64,000 nt of DNA from JAEULH01 sp963805915. GTDB taxonomy: Bacteria > Pseudomonadota > Alphaproteobacteria > Rhodospirillales > Defluviicoccaceae. How positions within the stretch are numbered: position 1 is the stretch's first letter; every line of letters begins with the position of its first letter. Both the position numbers and the translations under genes were made by a program. The notes below the pieces were generated by a model that was given only the letters and a program-made list of their open reading frames with translations, was not told the DNA's origin and searched no databases. Below are positions 17,123-25,269 of the stretch, one piece after another. Location of the stretch: positions 62,001-126,000 of the forward strand of contig CAWDWD010000022.1 in NCBI GenBank assembly GCA_963805915.1, given 5' to 3'.

Positions 17123-18817
17123 TCAGCGCGTGAAAAAATAAACCAGCAGATAGCCGGTGAGCATGACGATCACCCACAGCACCATGTTGCCGGCGCTCAG
17201 CGTGCGGGCGAGTGCGCCTGCCGGACCGTAGTGGCGCGAGACCTGTTCGGTCACCCGCCAAACGCCGGCGACGAAGCCGAGCCGGATCGCGCGGTCGATG
17301 GGCGCGACCAGCCGGGCGATCGCGCCCACGATCGCGGGCAAGGCATTGCGATAGATCCAGTCGAAATCGAGAGTGATCGTCAGCGTCCGCTTCATCAGCG
17401 GCAGCAGCAGGAAAAAGGCGAGCCCGGAGAAGAACAACAGCTGCAACATCTCGATGACGTGCGGGACGGTGTAGGCGTCGTAGTCGACCGGGAACGGCAG
17501 GATGGCGTAGAGCGGCGCCGGATAGACGCCGATGCCGATGCATAGCGCGGAAAACAGGATCATCGCCGCGCGCATGTTCCACGGCGGGTCTGGCGGCCGC
17601 AGGCCGGAGTCCTTCTGGAAAAAGACGAACCACGGGAACTTGATGCCGGCGTGCAGGAAGACGCCGGCCGAGCCCGCGGTCAGCATGAACCAGGCAATGG
17701 CCAGCTGCTGGTCGGCGGCGGCCTGGTTGATCATGGATTTGGTAACGAAACCCGAAGTCAACGGGAAGGCCGAAATCGCCAGCGCGCCGATGATGCCGCA
17801 CAGGGTCGTCAGCGGCATGGTCTGGAACAGCCCGCCCAGCTCGGAGCACTTGCGCCTGCCGGTCATCAGCAGAACCGAACCGGCCGACATCAGGAGCAAC
17901 GCCTTGTAGATGATATGGGCGAAGGCGTGGGCCGCGGCACCGTTGAGCGCCATGTCGGTGCCGATGCCGATGCCGGTCAGCATGAAGCCGACCTGGTTGA
18001 CGATGCTGTAGGCCAGGATCCGCCGCATGTCGTTTTCGAGCAGCGCATAGATGATTCCGTAGAAGATCATGCACAACCCAATGACGATGAGGATCTCGGC
18101 GCCGGGAAACCCGCGTAACAGCGCATAGACGGCCGTCTTGGTGGTGAAGGCCGACAGGAACACGGTGCCGCTCCACGACGCTTCGGGATAGGCATCGGGC
18201 AGCCATGCCGACAGTGGCGGCGCGCCGGCGTTGATGACAAAGCCGATGAAGATCATCCAGGTGGCGAACCCGTCCGGACGCATCGCTGCGAAAGCGACCG
18301 AGCCGGTATCGGTGACGTAGGCGACGACGCCGATCATGAGGATGACGCCGCCGAGCAGGTGGATCATCAGGTAGCGCAGCGAGGCGCGAAACGACGCCTC
18401 GGTGCCGGCCGACCAGATCACGAGCGCCGAGGCGACCGCCATGACCTCCCAGAAGACGAGCAGGGTGATCAGGTCGCCGGCCATCGCCACCGCGACCGCG
18501 CCGCCGGCGTAGACGAAAGCCGCGGCGAGTTCCACCGTGCGGCGCTGGTTCAGCGCGAAGAGCGCGCCGGCGAAGGCCATGATCGTGAAGATGGTGGCGA
18601 ACAGGCGCGCGAGCGGATCGACGCGGAGCGGCACCAGCTGGTAGCCGAGATAGGCTACGCTCAGGACCGGACCGTCGGGCAGCATCCAGATCGCGGCCAT
18701 GGTGAGGATCGGCGCGCCGAGAAGGAGCGCGGCGCGGACGAACGCGTTGCCGCGGGCAAGAGGGAGAAGCAATCCCGCGGCGAGAAGAACCAAGCCGGGC
18801 GGGATGCTAGCGCTCAT
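17123..18817 (-). CDS. Mrp/Mnh-type antiporter subunit D-like protein (third copy)
   Basis: NuoL/M/N-family membrane subunit at the 3' end of the antiporter operon; 564 aa, longer than classic MrpD because of a C-terminal extension with a terminal membrane helix (NMVLWVIVMLTGYLLVYFFT). It keeps the conserved Glu in LLVFWEVMAVAS and the Lys in FTTKTAVYALLR. In the segment FVINAGAPPLSAWLPDAYPE, Asn stands where many paralogues have the channel Lys, and Ser where they have His. Start ATG 18817 overlaps the preceding small gene by 11 nt. It belongs to a proton- or sodium-moving complex; ion specificity cannot be read from sequence. Confidence 0.85.
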   Translation of the reverse strand: MSASIPPGLVLLAAGLLLPLARGNAFVRAALLLGAPILTMAAIWMLPDGPVLSVAYLGYQLVPLRVDPLARLFATIFTIMAFAGALFALNQRRTVELAAAFVYAGGAVAVAMAGDLITLLVFWEVMAVASALVIWSAGTEASFRASLRYLMIHLLGGVILMIGVVAYVTDTGSVAFAAMRPDGFATWMIFIGFVINAGAPPLSAWLPDAYPEASWSGTVFLSAFTTKTAVYALLRGFPGAEILIVIGLCMIFYGIIYALLENDMRRILAYSIVNQVGFMLTGIGIGTDMALNGAAAHAFAHIIYKALLLMSAGSVLLMTGRRKCSELGGLFQTMPLTTLCGIIGALAISAFPLTSGFVTKSMINQAAADQQLAIAWFMLTAGSAGVFLHAGIKFPWFVFFQKDSGLRPPDPPWNMRAAMILFSALCIGIGVYPAPLYAILPFPVDYDAYTVPHVIEMLQLLFFSGLAFFLLLPLMKRTLTITLDFDWIYRNALPAIVGAIARLVAPIDRAIRLGFVAGVWRVTEQVSRHYGPAGALARTLSAGNMVLWVIVMLTGYLLVYFFTR

Positions 18818-19074
18818 AATACGTATCCTCGCGCTTCAGCAGGACGCCGAGCGCCTTGGCGACGACGACCATGAGCGCGCAGGTCGCCAGGCCGTACCAC
18901 GAGTAGAACCCGAAGGTGCCGTCGATGCCGAACGCCGCGTGGCCGTGGACGACCAGGTCGGCGAGAGTCGACGATGACCAGCAGAGCACTGCCGCCCCAC
19001 CACAGGCCGCGGATCGTCTTCGGCCGGGTCAGCCAATGCCGCCGCGGTTCGCTAGCGTTGTTGTCGGCGTTCAT
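18807..19074 (-). CDS. small two-helix membrane protein of the antiporter operon (one-base frameshift)
   Basis: The reading frame starts at ATG 19074, overlapping the previous stop as ATGA: MNADNNASEPRRHWLTRPKT, then a hydrophobic segment GGSALLVIVD. An extra base near 18966 shifts the frame, after which LADLVVHGHAAFGIDGTFGF and a second helix YGLATCALMVVVAKALGVLL continue to the TAG at 18807. Corrected length is 88 aa. I do not know its function; position between two NuoL/M-like subunits suggests an accessory or assembly subunit. Confidence 0.65.
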
Positions 19075-20537
19075 TCGACCCCCGCGACAAACGTTCGGGC
19101 CAGGGCGATGGGCAAGTCGGGCAGGAAGAACAACAAAATCGTGATCCCGGCGGTCAGCGTGAGGGCAAGAACGGCAGGCAACGGCGCTTCGCCGTGGGCG
19201 GGTTCGTCGCCGACCGGCGGGCGAAAAAACGCGGCATAGACGATCGGCAGAAAATACGCCGCGTTGAGCAGGGTGCTTGCGATAAACACCGCGATCACGA
19301 CCATCTGGTCGGCCGCCAGCGCGCCTTGCAGCAGATACCACTTGCTGACGAACCCGCCGGTCGGCGGCAATCCGATCATGGACAGCGAGCCGACGGCGAA
19401 CGCTGCCATGGTCCAGGGCATCCGCCTTCCGATCCCATCGAGTTCGCTGACTTGCGTCTTGTGCGAGGCGACCAGGATGGCGCCGGCGGCGAAGAACAAG
19501 GTGATCTTGGCGAAGGCGTGGGCGACGATGTGAACGCTGGCGCCGACCAGCGAGACCGTGTTCAGCAGCGCCGCGCCGATGACGATGTAGGACAGCTGGC
19601 TGATCGTCGAATAGGCCAGCCGGCGCTTCAGATTGTCCTGGAACAGCGCGACCGCGGACGCCGCGAAAATGGTAAAGCCGGCGACGTAGATCAGCCAACT
19701 CGTGTGCGCGGTCGCCGCAAGCAGGTCGACGCCAAAAATATAGACGGTCACCTTGAGCACCGCGAATACGCCCGCCTTGACCACGGCGACCGCGTGCAAC
19801 AGGGCGCTGACCGGCGTCGGCGCGACCATGGCCGCCGGCAGCCAGCGATGGACCGGCATCAGCGCCGCCTTGCCGATACCAAACATGAACAAGGCGAACA
19901 GGATCGCGACCGTTGCGGGCTGGGCCTGGCCCGCGAGGATACCGCCCACGGTGAAGTCGAGCGTGCCGGCGAGCAACCAGACCGCGACGATCGCGGGCAA
20001 CTGCAAGCCGATCGAGGTCCCGAGCAGAATGCCGAGGTAGACCCGCCCGGCGCGCTTGGCTTCGCGGGTCCCGTGATGGGTCACGAGCGGATAGGTGCTG
20101 AGCGTGAGCGCTTCGTAGAATACGAACAGCGTCAGCAGGTTGCCGGCAAAGGCCACCGCCATGGTGGCGGCGAGGGTTACCGCGAAGAAGGCATAGAAGC
20201 GGGTCTGGTGCTTCTCGTGATGGCCGCGCATGTAGCCGATCGAATAGATCGTCGTGATGATCCACAGCGAACTGGCGACAAGCGCGAAGATCGCGCCCAG
20301 CGGCTCGACGACGAAGACGATACGCAGGCCCGGAAACATTTGGATGAAGTCGACTTCCGGCCGTGCTCCGGCGAGAACCGACTGGACAATCACGCAGACC
20401 AGGGCGAAGAGGGCAGCGGCGGTCGTCAGGCTCACCGCCTCGCGCAGATTAGGCCGTGATCCGGTGGCGACGATGAACCCCGAGCCGATCACCGGGACGA
20501 GCAGCGCCAGGACGATCGCTGTTTCCGGGCTGATCAT
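19071..20537 (-). CDS. Mrp/Mnh-type antiporter subunit D-like protein (second copy)
   Basis: Polytopic NuoL/M-like proton-translocating subunit of 488 aa. Sequence features are TTIYSIGYMRGHHEKHQTRF, the conserved Glu in FVFYEALTLSTYPL, the channel Lys and His in FGIGKAALMPVHRWLP, a second Lys in AVVKAGVFAVLK and RRLAYSTISQLSYI. The start at ATG 20537 overlaps the stop of the preceding gene in an ATGA junction. It retains the complete set of membrane charges expected for ion translocation, unlike the third copy downstream. Confidence 0.87.
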   Translation of the reverse strand: MISPETAIVLALLVPVIGSGFIVATGSRPNLREAVSLTTAAALFALVCVIVQSVLAGARPEVDFIQMFPGLRIVFVVEPLGAIFALVASSLWIITTIYSIGYMRGHHEKHQTRFYAFFAVTLAATMAVAFAGNLLTLFVFYEALTLSTYPLVTHHGTREAKRAGRVYLGILLGTSIGLQLPAIVAVWLLAGTLDFTVGGILAGQAQPATVAILFALFMFGIGKAALMPVHRWLPAAMVAPTPVSALLHAVAVVKAGVFAVLKVTVYIFGVDLLAATAHTSWLIYVAGFTIFAASAVALFQDNLKRRLAYSTISQLSYIVIGAALLNTVSLVGASVHIVAHAFAKITLFFAAGAILVASHKTQVSELDGIGRRMPWTMAAFAVGSLSMIGLPPTGGFVSKWYLLQGALAADQMVVIAVFIASTLLNAAYFLPIVYAAFFRPPVGDEPAHGEAPLPAVLALTLTAGITILLFFLPDLPIALARTFVAGVE

Positions 20538-22015
20538 GGCCCGCTGCCGAACAATGACGCCGCGGCGGCCGTGGCAAGATCGCCGGCGAGCGTGCCGTCG
20601 ACGCCGAACACCAGGTTGACGATGGCAAGAACGATCATTGGCGCCAGCATCATCCACGGCGCTTCGCGGATCGCCGGCGCGTCGGCCGGGCGCGGGCGGA
20701 AGTAGGCGGTCTCGACCATCCGCCAGACGTAGATGAGCGCGAGCAAACCGCTGGTGACGACAATGCCCGCGATCGGCACCCACCCTTTTTCCAGCGCGGC
20801 CGCGATCAGGTACCACTTGGTCACGAAGCCGACGCTAAGCGGAACCCCGATCAGGCTGAAACCGCCGATCACGAGCGCCGCGGCGGTCACCGGCATGTGT
20901 TTGCCGAAGCCTGCGATGTCGGCGAAGCGAACCGAGCCGATGCGGTAGAACACGCAGCCCACGGCCATGAACAGCAGGCCCTTCATCATGGCGTGGTTGA
21001 AGATGTGGACGATGCCGCCGGCAAGGCCCTCGACGTTGCCGAGGCTGAAGCCCAGAGCCATGTAGCCGATCTGCGAAATGCTGGAATAGGCGAGCACGCG
21101 CTTGATGTTGTCCTGGAAGATCGCGACCAGCGCGGCCGCGATCATCGACAGCACGCCGAGGCCGAGGAGCAGTTCGTTAATCGGGGTCGCGGCAAAGACG
21201 ACGGGGCCGCCGAAGACCGTGTAGAGCATTCGGATCATCGCGTAGACGGCGACCTTGGTCGAGGTCGCGGCGAGGAGAACGCTGACCGTGGACGGCGCGT
21301 AGGTATAGGCGCCGGGCAGCCAGAAATGGAGCGGAAACAGCGCAAGCTTGAGGCTGAGCCCGACCGTCAGGAAGGCCAGCGCCATTTCCATCGTCCGCAA
21401 GTGCATAAGATCGGGCACCCGGGTGGCCAGGTCGGCCATGTTCAGAGTGCCGGTCATCATGTACATCATCCCGACGCCGATGATGTAGAACGTGGCGCCG
21501 ATGGTGCCCATGATCAGATAGCGGAAGGCCGCGGTCAGCGCCCTGCGGTCGCGGCCGATGCTGATCAGGACGTACGATGAGAGCGACGATATCTCCAGAA
21601 AGACGAACAGGTTGAAGGCGTCACCGGTCGACGTGATGCCGAGCAGGCCGGTGAAGTTGAGCAGATACATCGTATAAAACAGGTACACCCTGTCGCCCGC
21701 GACCTCGCGCGCGACGCTCTCTCGGGCATAGACGATCACAAGCGCGCCGATGGCCGCGACCGTGACCAGGACGAACGCGCCGAGCATGTCGATGCGGTAT
21801 TCGATCCCCCACGGCGGCGCCCAGCTTCCGAGTTCGTAGGAGATCGTGCCGTGGGCGCGGACCTCGACGAGCAGCATCACCGCGCCGGCGAAAGCGGCCC
21901 AGGTGATGACCACGGCAATCGCCCAGGCGGCCCTGGCGCTGCGGAGGACCAGGCAAATGGGCGCCGAGACCAGCGGGATCACGACCTCGAGAACCGGAAG
22001 GTGAGGCGAGATCAA
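20534..22015 (-). CDS. mnhD: Na+/H+ antiporter subunit D
   Basis: Closest of the three paralogues to canonical MrpD/MnhD: 493 aa, with FVFLEISSLSSYVLISIGRD, VGLSLKLALFPLHFWLPGAY (channel Lys and His), ATSTKVAVYAMIRM and FQDNIKRVLAYSSISQIGYM. It forms an ion pathway of the multisubunit cation/proton antiporter in the inner membrane. ATGA overlaps on both sides indicate tight translational coupling with mnhC before it and the second D-like gene after it. Confidence 0.9.
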   Translation of the reverse strand: MISPHLPVLEVVIPLVSAPICLVLRSARAAWAIAVVITWAAFAGAVMLLVEVRAHGTISYELGSWAPPWGIEYRIDMLGAFVLVTVAAIGALVIVYARESVAREVAGDRVYLFYTMYLLNFTGLLGITSTGDAFNLFVFLEISSLSSYVLISIGRDRRALTAAFRYLIMGTIGATFYIIGVGMMYMMTGTLNMADLATRVPDLMHLRTMEMALAFLTVGLSLKLALFPLHFWLPGAYTYAPSTVSVLLAATSTKVAVYAMIRMLYTVFGGPVVFAATPINELLLGLGVLSMIAAALVAIFQDNIKRVLAYSSISQIGYMALGFSLGNVEGLAGGIVHIFNHAMMKGLLFMAVGCVFYRIGSVRFADIAGFGKHMPVTAAALVIGGFSLIGVPLSVGFVTKWYLIAAALEKGWVPIAGIVVTSGLLALIYVWRMVETAYFRPRPADAPAIREAPWMMLAPMIVLAIVNLVFGVDGTLAGDLATAAAASLFGSGP

Positions 22016-22374
22016 GGAAGGTCGCCTTCCATCGCCTCGATCTCGTCGTCCTCGATGGTCCCGAACGCGTCGCGGATCCTGACGACCAGCGCGAGGCCAA
22101 GGGCCAGTGTCGCGATGCCGACAACGATGGCGGTGAGGATCAGAACGCTCGGCAGCGGATTGGTGTAGACCTGCTGATTGTCGGCGAGGATCGGCGCGGT
22201 GCCGTTTTCGACCTTGCCCATGGAGATATAGAACACGAACACCGCGACCTGAAAAACGTTCAGTCCGAACAGCTTCTTGACCAGGTTGTGCTGGGCGATG
22301 ACGACGTAGAAGCCGGTCATCATGAGAACGACAACCAGCCAGTAGTTGAAGAGGCCGAAAAGCTCCGTGCTCAC
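22012..22374 (-). CDS. mnhC: Na+/H+ antiporter subunit C (NuoK-like)
   Basis: Three-helix NuoK/MrpC-type membrane subunit of 120 aa. The N-terminal helix (YWLVVVLMMTGFYVVIAQHN), LVKKLFGLNVFQVAVFVFYI and the conserved NPLPSVLILTAIVVGIA stretch are typical. It is coupled to mnhB and mnhD by 4-nt overlaps. The C-terminus is unusually acidic (TIEDDEIEAMEGD). Confidence 0.9.
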   Translation of the reverse strand: MSTELFGLFNYWLVVVLMMTGFYVVIAQHNLVKKLFGLNVFQVAVFVFYISMGKVENGTAPILADNQQVYTNPLPSVLILTAIVVGIATLALGLALVVRIRDAFGTIEDDEIEAMEGDLP

Positions 22375-22814
22375 TTCAGCCTCTCGTCGCCGTCCCTGCC
22401 AATGTCCTGGCCGGCGAAAGTAAAAAAAATGGTGATCATCGCCGAGGCGACGGTCAGGAAAACCCCGAACTCGATGAGGTTGATACCGAGGTGCTGGCCG
22501 TGGAGGGGGTCGTGCGCCAGGACCGAGTAGTCGAGGTAGTTCCCGCCAAGGATCAGGCCGGCGAGGCCGGTCCCCGCATAAAGCAGGACGCCGAGGGCCA
22601 ATATCGTCCGCACCACCCGTGGCGTCGCCACCTTGCGGGCGACGGAAACGCCGAACAGCAGGGCGTAGAGGATGAACGCCGCAGCGAAGATCACGCCGGC
22701 CTGGAAGCCGCCGCCGGGGCCGAAGTCGCCATGGAATTGGACATAAAGGGCGAACAGCATGATCGCCGGAATTAACAGCTTCGCGGTGACGCGGATAACC
22801 GCGAAGCGCTTCAT
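22371..22814 (-). CDS. mnhB: Na+/H+ antiporter subunit B (MnhB)
   Basis: 147-residue MnhB-domain protein with about four membrane helices. The conserved HGDFGPGGGFQAGVIFAAAF follows the first helix, and GINLIEFGVFLTVASAMITI forms the last. Normally an integral part of the Mrp antiporter core. The start is ATG 22814, overlapping the preceding stop. Confidence 0.9.
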   Translation of the reverse strand: MKRFAVIRVTAKLLIPAIMLFALYVQFHGDFGPGGGFQAGVIFAAAFILYALLFGVSVARKVATPRVVRTILALGVLLYAGTGLAGLILGGNYLDYSVLAHDPLHGQHLGINLIEFGVFLTVASAMITIFFTFAGQDIGRDGDERLK

Positions 22815-23362
22815 GAGGATGTTTCCTCAGGTGTCGTCTTGTCGGACTCCGCGACCTTGACCCGCCGCCGGCCTCTGCCGAGCAGCACGAGAACGCCGCA
22901 AGCGGCCGTCAATATCACCGTGGTTTCGCCGAGGGTGTCGTAGCCGCGGTAGCTGGCGAGAATGGCCGTAACCACGTTCGGAACGCCGATTTGATGCTCG
23001 GTCTGGGTGAGATAATGGGGTGCGACGTGCTGATGAATGGGCGCGGACGGATCGCCGTAGTCCGGCATATCGAGCGTGCCATAGATTAACGCCCCACCGG
23101 TGACGAGGACGACCAGGAGCGGGCCGAAGGCAACAGCCTTGCCCGCCTTTTCGACTTCGCATCGGGTCAGAGCCAGTGTCGCCAGCCCGAGAACGGTGGC
23201 GATACCGGCGCCGACGGCGGCCTCGGTGAAGGCGACGTCGACCGCGTCCTGGACGACGTAAAGGACCGCCGCCGTTAGGCTGAAAATGCCAGACAGCATG
23301 ATGACCGCGAACAGGTTGCGGATCCGGGCAAGCGCCAGCGCGGTAACCGCCATGAACAGCAA
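22811..23362 (-). CDS. DUF4040/MbhD-type antiporter subunit
   Basis: Two-part membrane protein. The N-terminal half matches the MbhD/DUF4040 segment that in other Mrp systems is the C-terminal part of MnhA (TEAAVGAGIATVLGLATLAL). The second half resembles MbhE (YDTLGETTVILTAACGVLVL). Start: TTG 23362 is the only conventional codon, but it clips the first helix and lacks a ribosome site. AGGAG seven bases before an in-frame ATC at 23389 suggests that the true start is there, or that an ATG was misread. About 183-192 aa. Confidence 0.82.
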   Translation of the reverse strand: MLFMAVTALALARIRNLFAVIMLSGIFSLTAAVLYVVQDAVDVAFTEAAVGAGIATVLGLATLALTRCEVEKAGKAVAFGPLLVVLVTGGALIYGTLDMPDYGDPSAPIHQHVAPHYLTQTEHQIGVPNVVTAILASYRGYDTLGETTVILTAACGVLVLLGRGRRRVKVAESDKTTPEETSS

Positions 23363-23382
23363 AAGGGCGACGTCAATCGCGG

Positions 23383-23718
23383 CTACGATGGCTCGTCTCC
23401 TTTTTCTTTTTTCGCAGTGGTGGTGACCGGATCGACCCCGCCGCTGAAGGCGGCTCGAGCCAGCGCAAAGGTAGCTGTCGGGTTGGTAAAGAACAGAAAC
23501 ACCGCGATCAGGACAAGCTTCACGCTCACAAGCGACAGCCCCGCCTGGATCATGAGGCCGAGAAGGATAAGCCCGGCGCCGAGGGTGTCGATCATGCCGG
23601 CGCCATGCATTCGCGTAAACACGTCGGGTAGGCGAACCATGCCGATGGCTCCGATCAACGCGAACGCGGCGCCCGCGATCAGGCAGGCCCAGCTCACCAG
23701 ATCAAGCGCGAACGCCAT
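23383..23718 (-). CDS. mnhG: Na+/H+ antiporter subunit G
   Basis: Small three-helix MnhG protein, 111 aa from ATG 23718. GMVRLPDVFTRMHGAGMIDT and LGAGLILLGLMIQ are the family hallmarks; the charged tail (TTTAKKEKGDEPS) is cytoplasmic. GGGAGG precedes the start, which overlaps the mnhF stop by one base (TGATG). An earlier in-frame start at 23733 is possible but would overlap mnhF more. Confidence 0.9.
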   Translation of the reverse strand: MAFALDLVSWACLIAGAAFALIGAIGMVRLPDVFTRMHGAGMIDTLGAGLILLGLMIQAGLSLVSVKLVLIAVFLFFTNPTATFALARAAFSGGVDPVTTTAKKEKGDEPS

Positions 23719-24005
23719 CACACGTCCTCCCAATCGCTCTCGTGCAGCGGGCCTCCGAGATCGGAAAAAGCGACGTACTTGCTGACCGCGATCGTGCCGA
23801 TGAAATTGATCAGGGCGTAAACCAATGCAATGTCGAGAAACTCCGGCCGCCCGGTCAGGAAGCCGAACACCGCGATGAGAAGGACCGTCAGCGTGCCGAA
23901 GGAGTTGACCGCGAGAATCCGATCGTAGATCGTCGGGCCCCTGACCGCGCGATACAGCACCAGCGCCATAATCACGAGGAGGGCGAGGCTGGCCTGAATG
24001 AACAT
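23718..24005 (-). CDS. mnhF: Na+/H+ antiporter subunit F
   Basis: 95-residue, three-helix MnhF subunit. RAVRGPTIYDRILAVNSFGT is the conserved signature, followed by FLDIALVYALINFIGTIAVS. It sits 4 nt after mnhE and is directly coupled to mnhG, the standard E-F-G order. Confidence 0.92.
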   Translation of the reverse strand: MFIQASLALLVIMALVLYRAVRGPTIYDRILAVNSFGTLTVLLIAVFGFLTGRPEFLDIALVYALINFIGTIAVSKYVAFSDLGGPLHESDWEDV

Positions 24006-24009
24006 CGCC

Positions 24010-24549
24010 TCAGCCCTCTAATGCCGCGCACCGACGGTCCATCTCGCCCGAGTGCACGCCGTCGGCGGCGGCGGCGGTCAGCGCGTGGACGGTGAGGATA
24101 TTGTCGTCAACGGCGACCGTCACCGTACCCGGCGTCAGGGTGATGGAGTTGGCGTAGACGACCAATCCGAGTTCCGAACGCTGGCTGCCTTTAGTCGTGA
24201 TCATCGCCGCGCCGAGCGGCATGCGTCCGGACAAGATCACTTTCGCGACGTGGATATTGGCCTTGGCGATCTCCCAGAACAGCCAGGGAAAATAAAGAAC
24301 GGCGCGTTGGCTGAGGTGGATCGGGTGGCCCTCATGATCGACAACGTCCATTCGGCGAGCGATGGCGACGACCGCGATGACGGAAGCGATCCCGAGCCCC
24401 AGGAGCAGCGGCTCGGCGAAATGGCCTGACAAGAGAAGCCAAAGGGCGAACAGAAAACTCGCCAAACTGAGGGCGTGAGACAGAACTCTCTCCTCCCCGC
24501 GAAACGGCTCTTTAAGGCCTTGCGCGCTCGCCCCGGCGAGGACGAGCAC
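24010..24549 (-). CDS. mnhE: Na+/H+ antiporter subunit E
   Basis: First gene of the antiporter operon. Helices SLASFLFALWLLLSGHFAE and LLLGLGIASVIAVVAIA, then YFPWLFWEIAKANIHVAKVI and NSITLTPGTVTVAVDDNILT, match MnhE. GTG 24549 is the outermost start, but family homology begins near VLSHALSLAS and a strong GGGGAGGAGAGA lies just before CTG 24483 (and GTT 24486). A non-ATG start there would give about 157 aa. The functional assignment does not depend on this choice. Confidence 0.88.
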   Translation of the reverse strand: MLVLAGASAQGLKEPFRGEERVLSHALSLASFLFALWLLLSGHFAEPLLLGLGIASVIAVVAIARRMDVVDHEGHPIHLSQRAVLYFPWLFWEIAKANIHVAKVILSGRMPLGAAMITTKGSQRSELGLVVYANSITLTPGTVTVAVDDNILTVHALTAAAADGVHSGEMDRRCAALEG

Positions 24550-24672
24550 CGCAAGATGATAGTTTCAGCTTCGGCGTCATGGCAAGGAAACGATAAGCTC
24601 AGCTGCGCGCGGCGCCGTGCCCGGCCCCCGTGCCGGTCGCCGTGATCTTGAACGGGTGTGGGTGGTAACGGA

Positions 24673-25269
24673 ATGCGACCGTGGTTGGCGTGCCTCGGCG
24701 ACGAACTTAGGCGATCGCGCTCGTGGGCTGTCGCCTTCGCCGCCGGCGCGAGTGTCGTTTACGTGCTGAGCGCGTCGGTGCCGTGTTGGGGGCGCGCCGA
24801 TGTTGCCCCGAGCGTTGCCCCGAGCGTGCCGTCGGATGCGTCGTCGGCGGAGTTGGTCTCGTCGTGGTTGACGATCCGGACCCGGGACGGACCCGTTCGC
24901 TTCGCCGTCGAACTGGCCGAGACCGCCGAGCAGCAGGAACGCGGGCTGATGTACCGGCGAAATCTCGCCACGGGCGCCGGCATGTTGTTCGACTTCGGCG
25001 AGCCCCGCGTCATCACGATGTGGATGGAGAACACCTACATCCCGCTCGACATGCTTTTCATCGACGAGGGCGGCGTTGTCGCTGGCATCGCGCGGAACAC
25101 CAAGCCGCTGTCGCGCACGATTATTTCTTCTCGCATACCCGTGCGCGCCGTGCTCGAGATCAACGCGGGCGCTGCGGCGCACCTCGGTATCCGCCCCGGA
25201 GATCGCGTCGATCACGCGATCTTTCGCTCCCGGCCTTCAGCCGTTACGCCACCGGCAGGCGGACGATGA
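24673..25269 (+). CDS. DUF192 family exported protein
   Basis: Predicted secreted or membrane-anchored protein of unknown function. A hydrophobic N-terminal segment (SWAVAFAAGASVVYVLSASV) precedes the DUF192 domain: FAVELAETAEQQERGLMYRR, MLFDFGEPRVITMWMENTYI, PLDMLFIDEGGVVAGI and PVRAVLEINAGAAAHLGIRP. I use ATG 24673; GTG 24658 would add five residues. 198 aa. It converges with chvG, overlapping by 26 nt, and is divergent from the antiporter operon. Confidence 0.85.
   Translation: MRPWLACLGDELRRSRSWAVAFAAGASVVYVLSASVPCWGRADVAPSVAPSVPSDASSAELVSSWLTIRTRDGPVRFAVELAETAEQQERGLMYRRNLATGAGMLFDFGEPRVITMWMENTYIPLDMLFIDEGGVVAGIARNTKPLSRTIISSRIPVRAVLEINAGAAAHLGIRPGDRVDHAIFRSRPSAVTPPAGGR

Noticed and set aside
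19194..20459. 421-codon plus-strand frame inside the antiporter operon
   Set aside because: Highly charged sequence, antisense to a clear membrane-protein gene.
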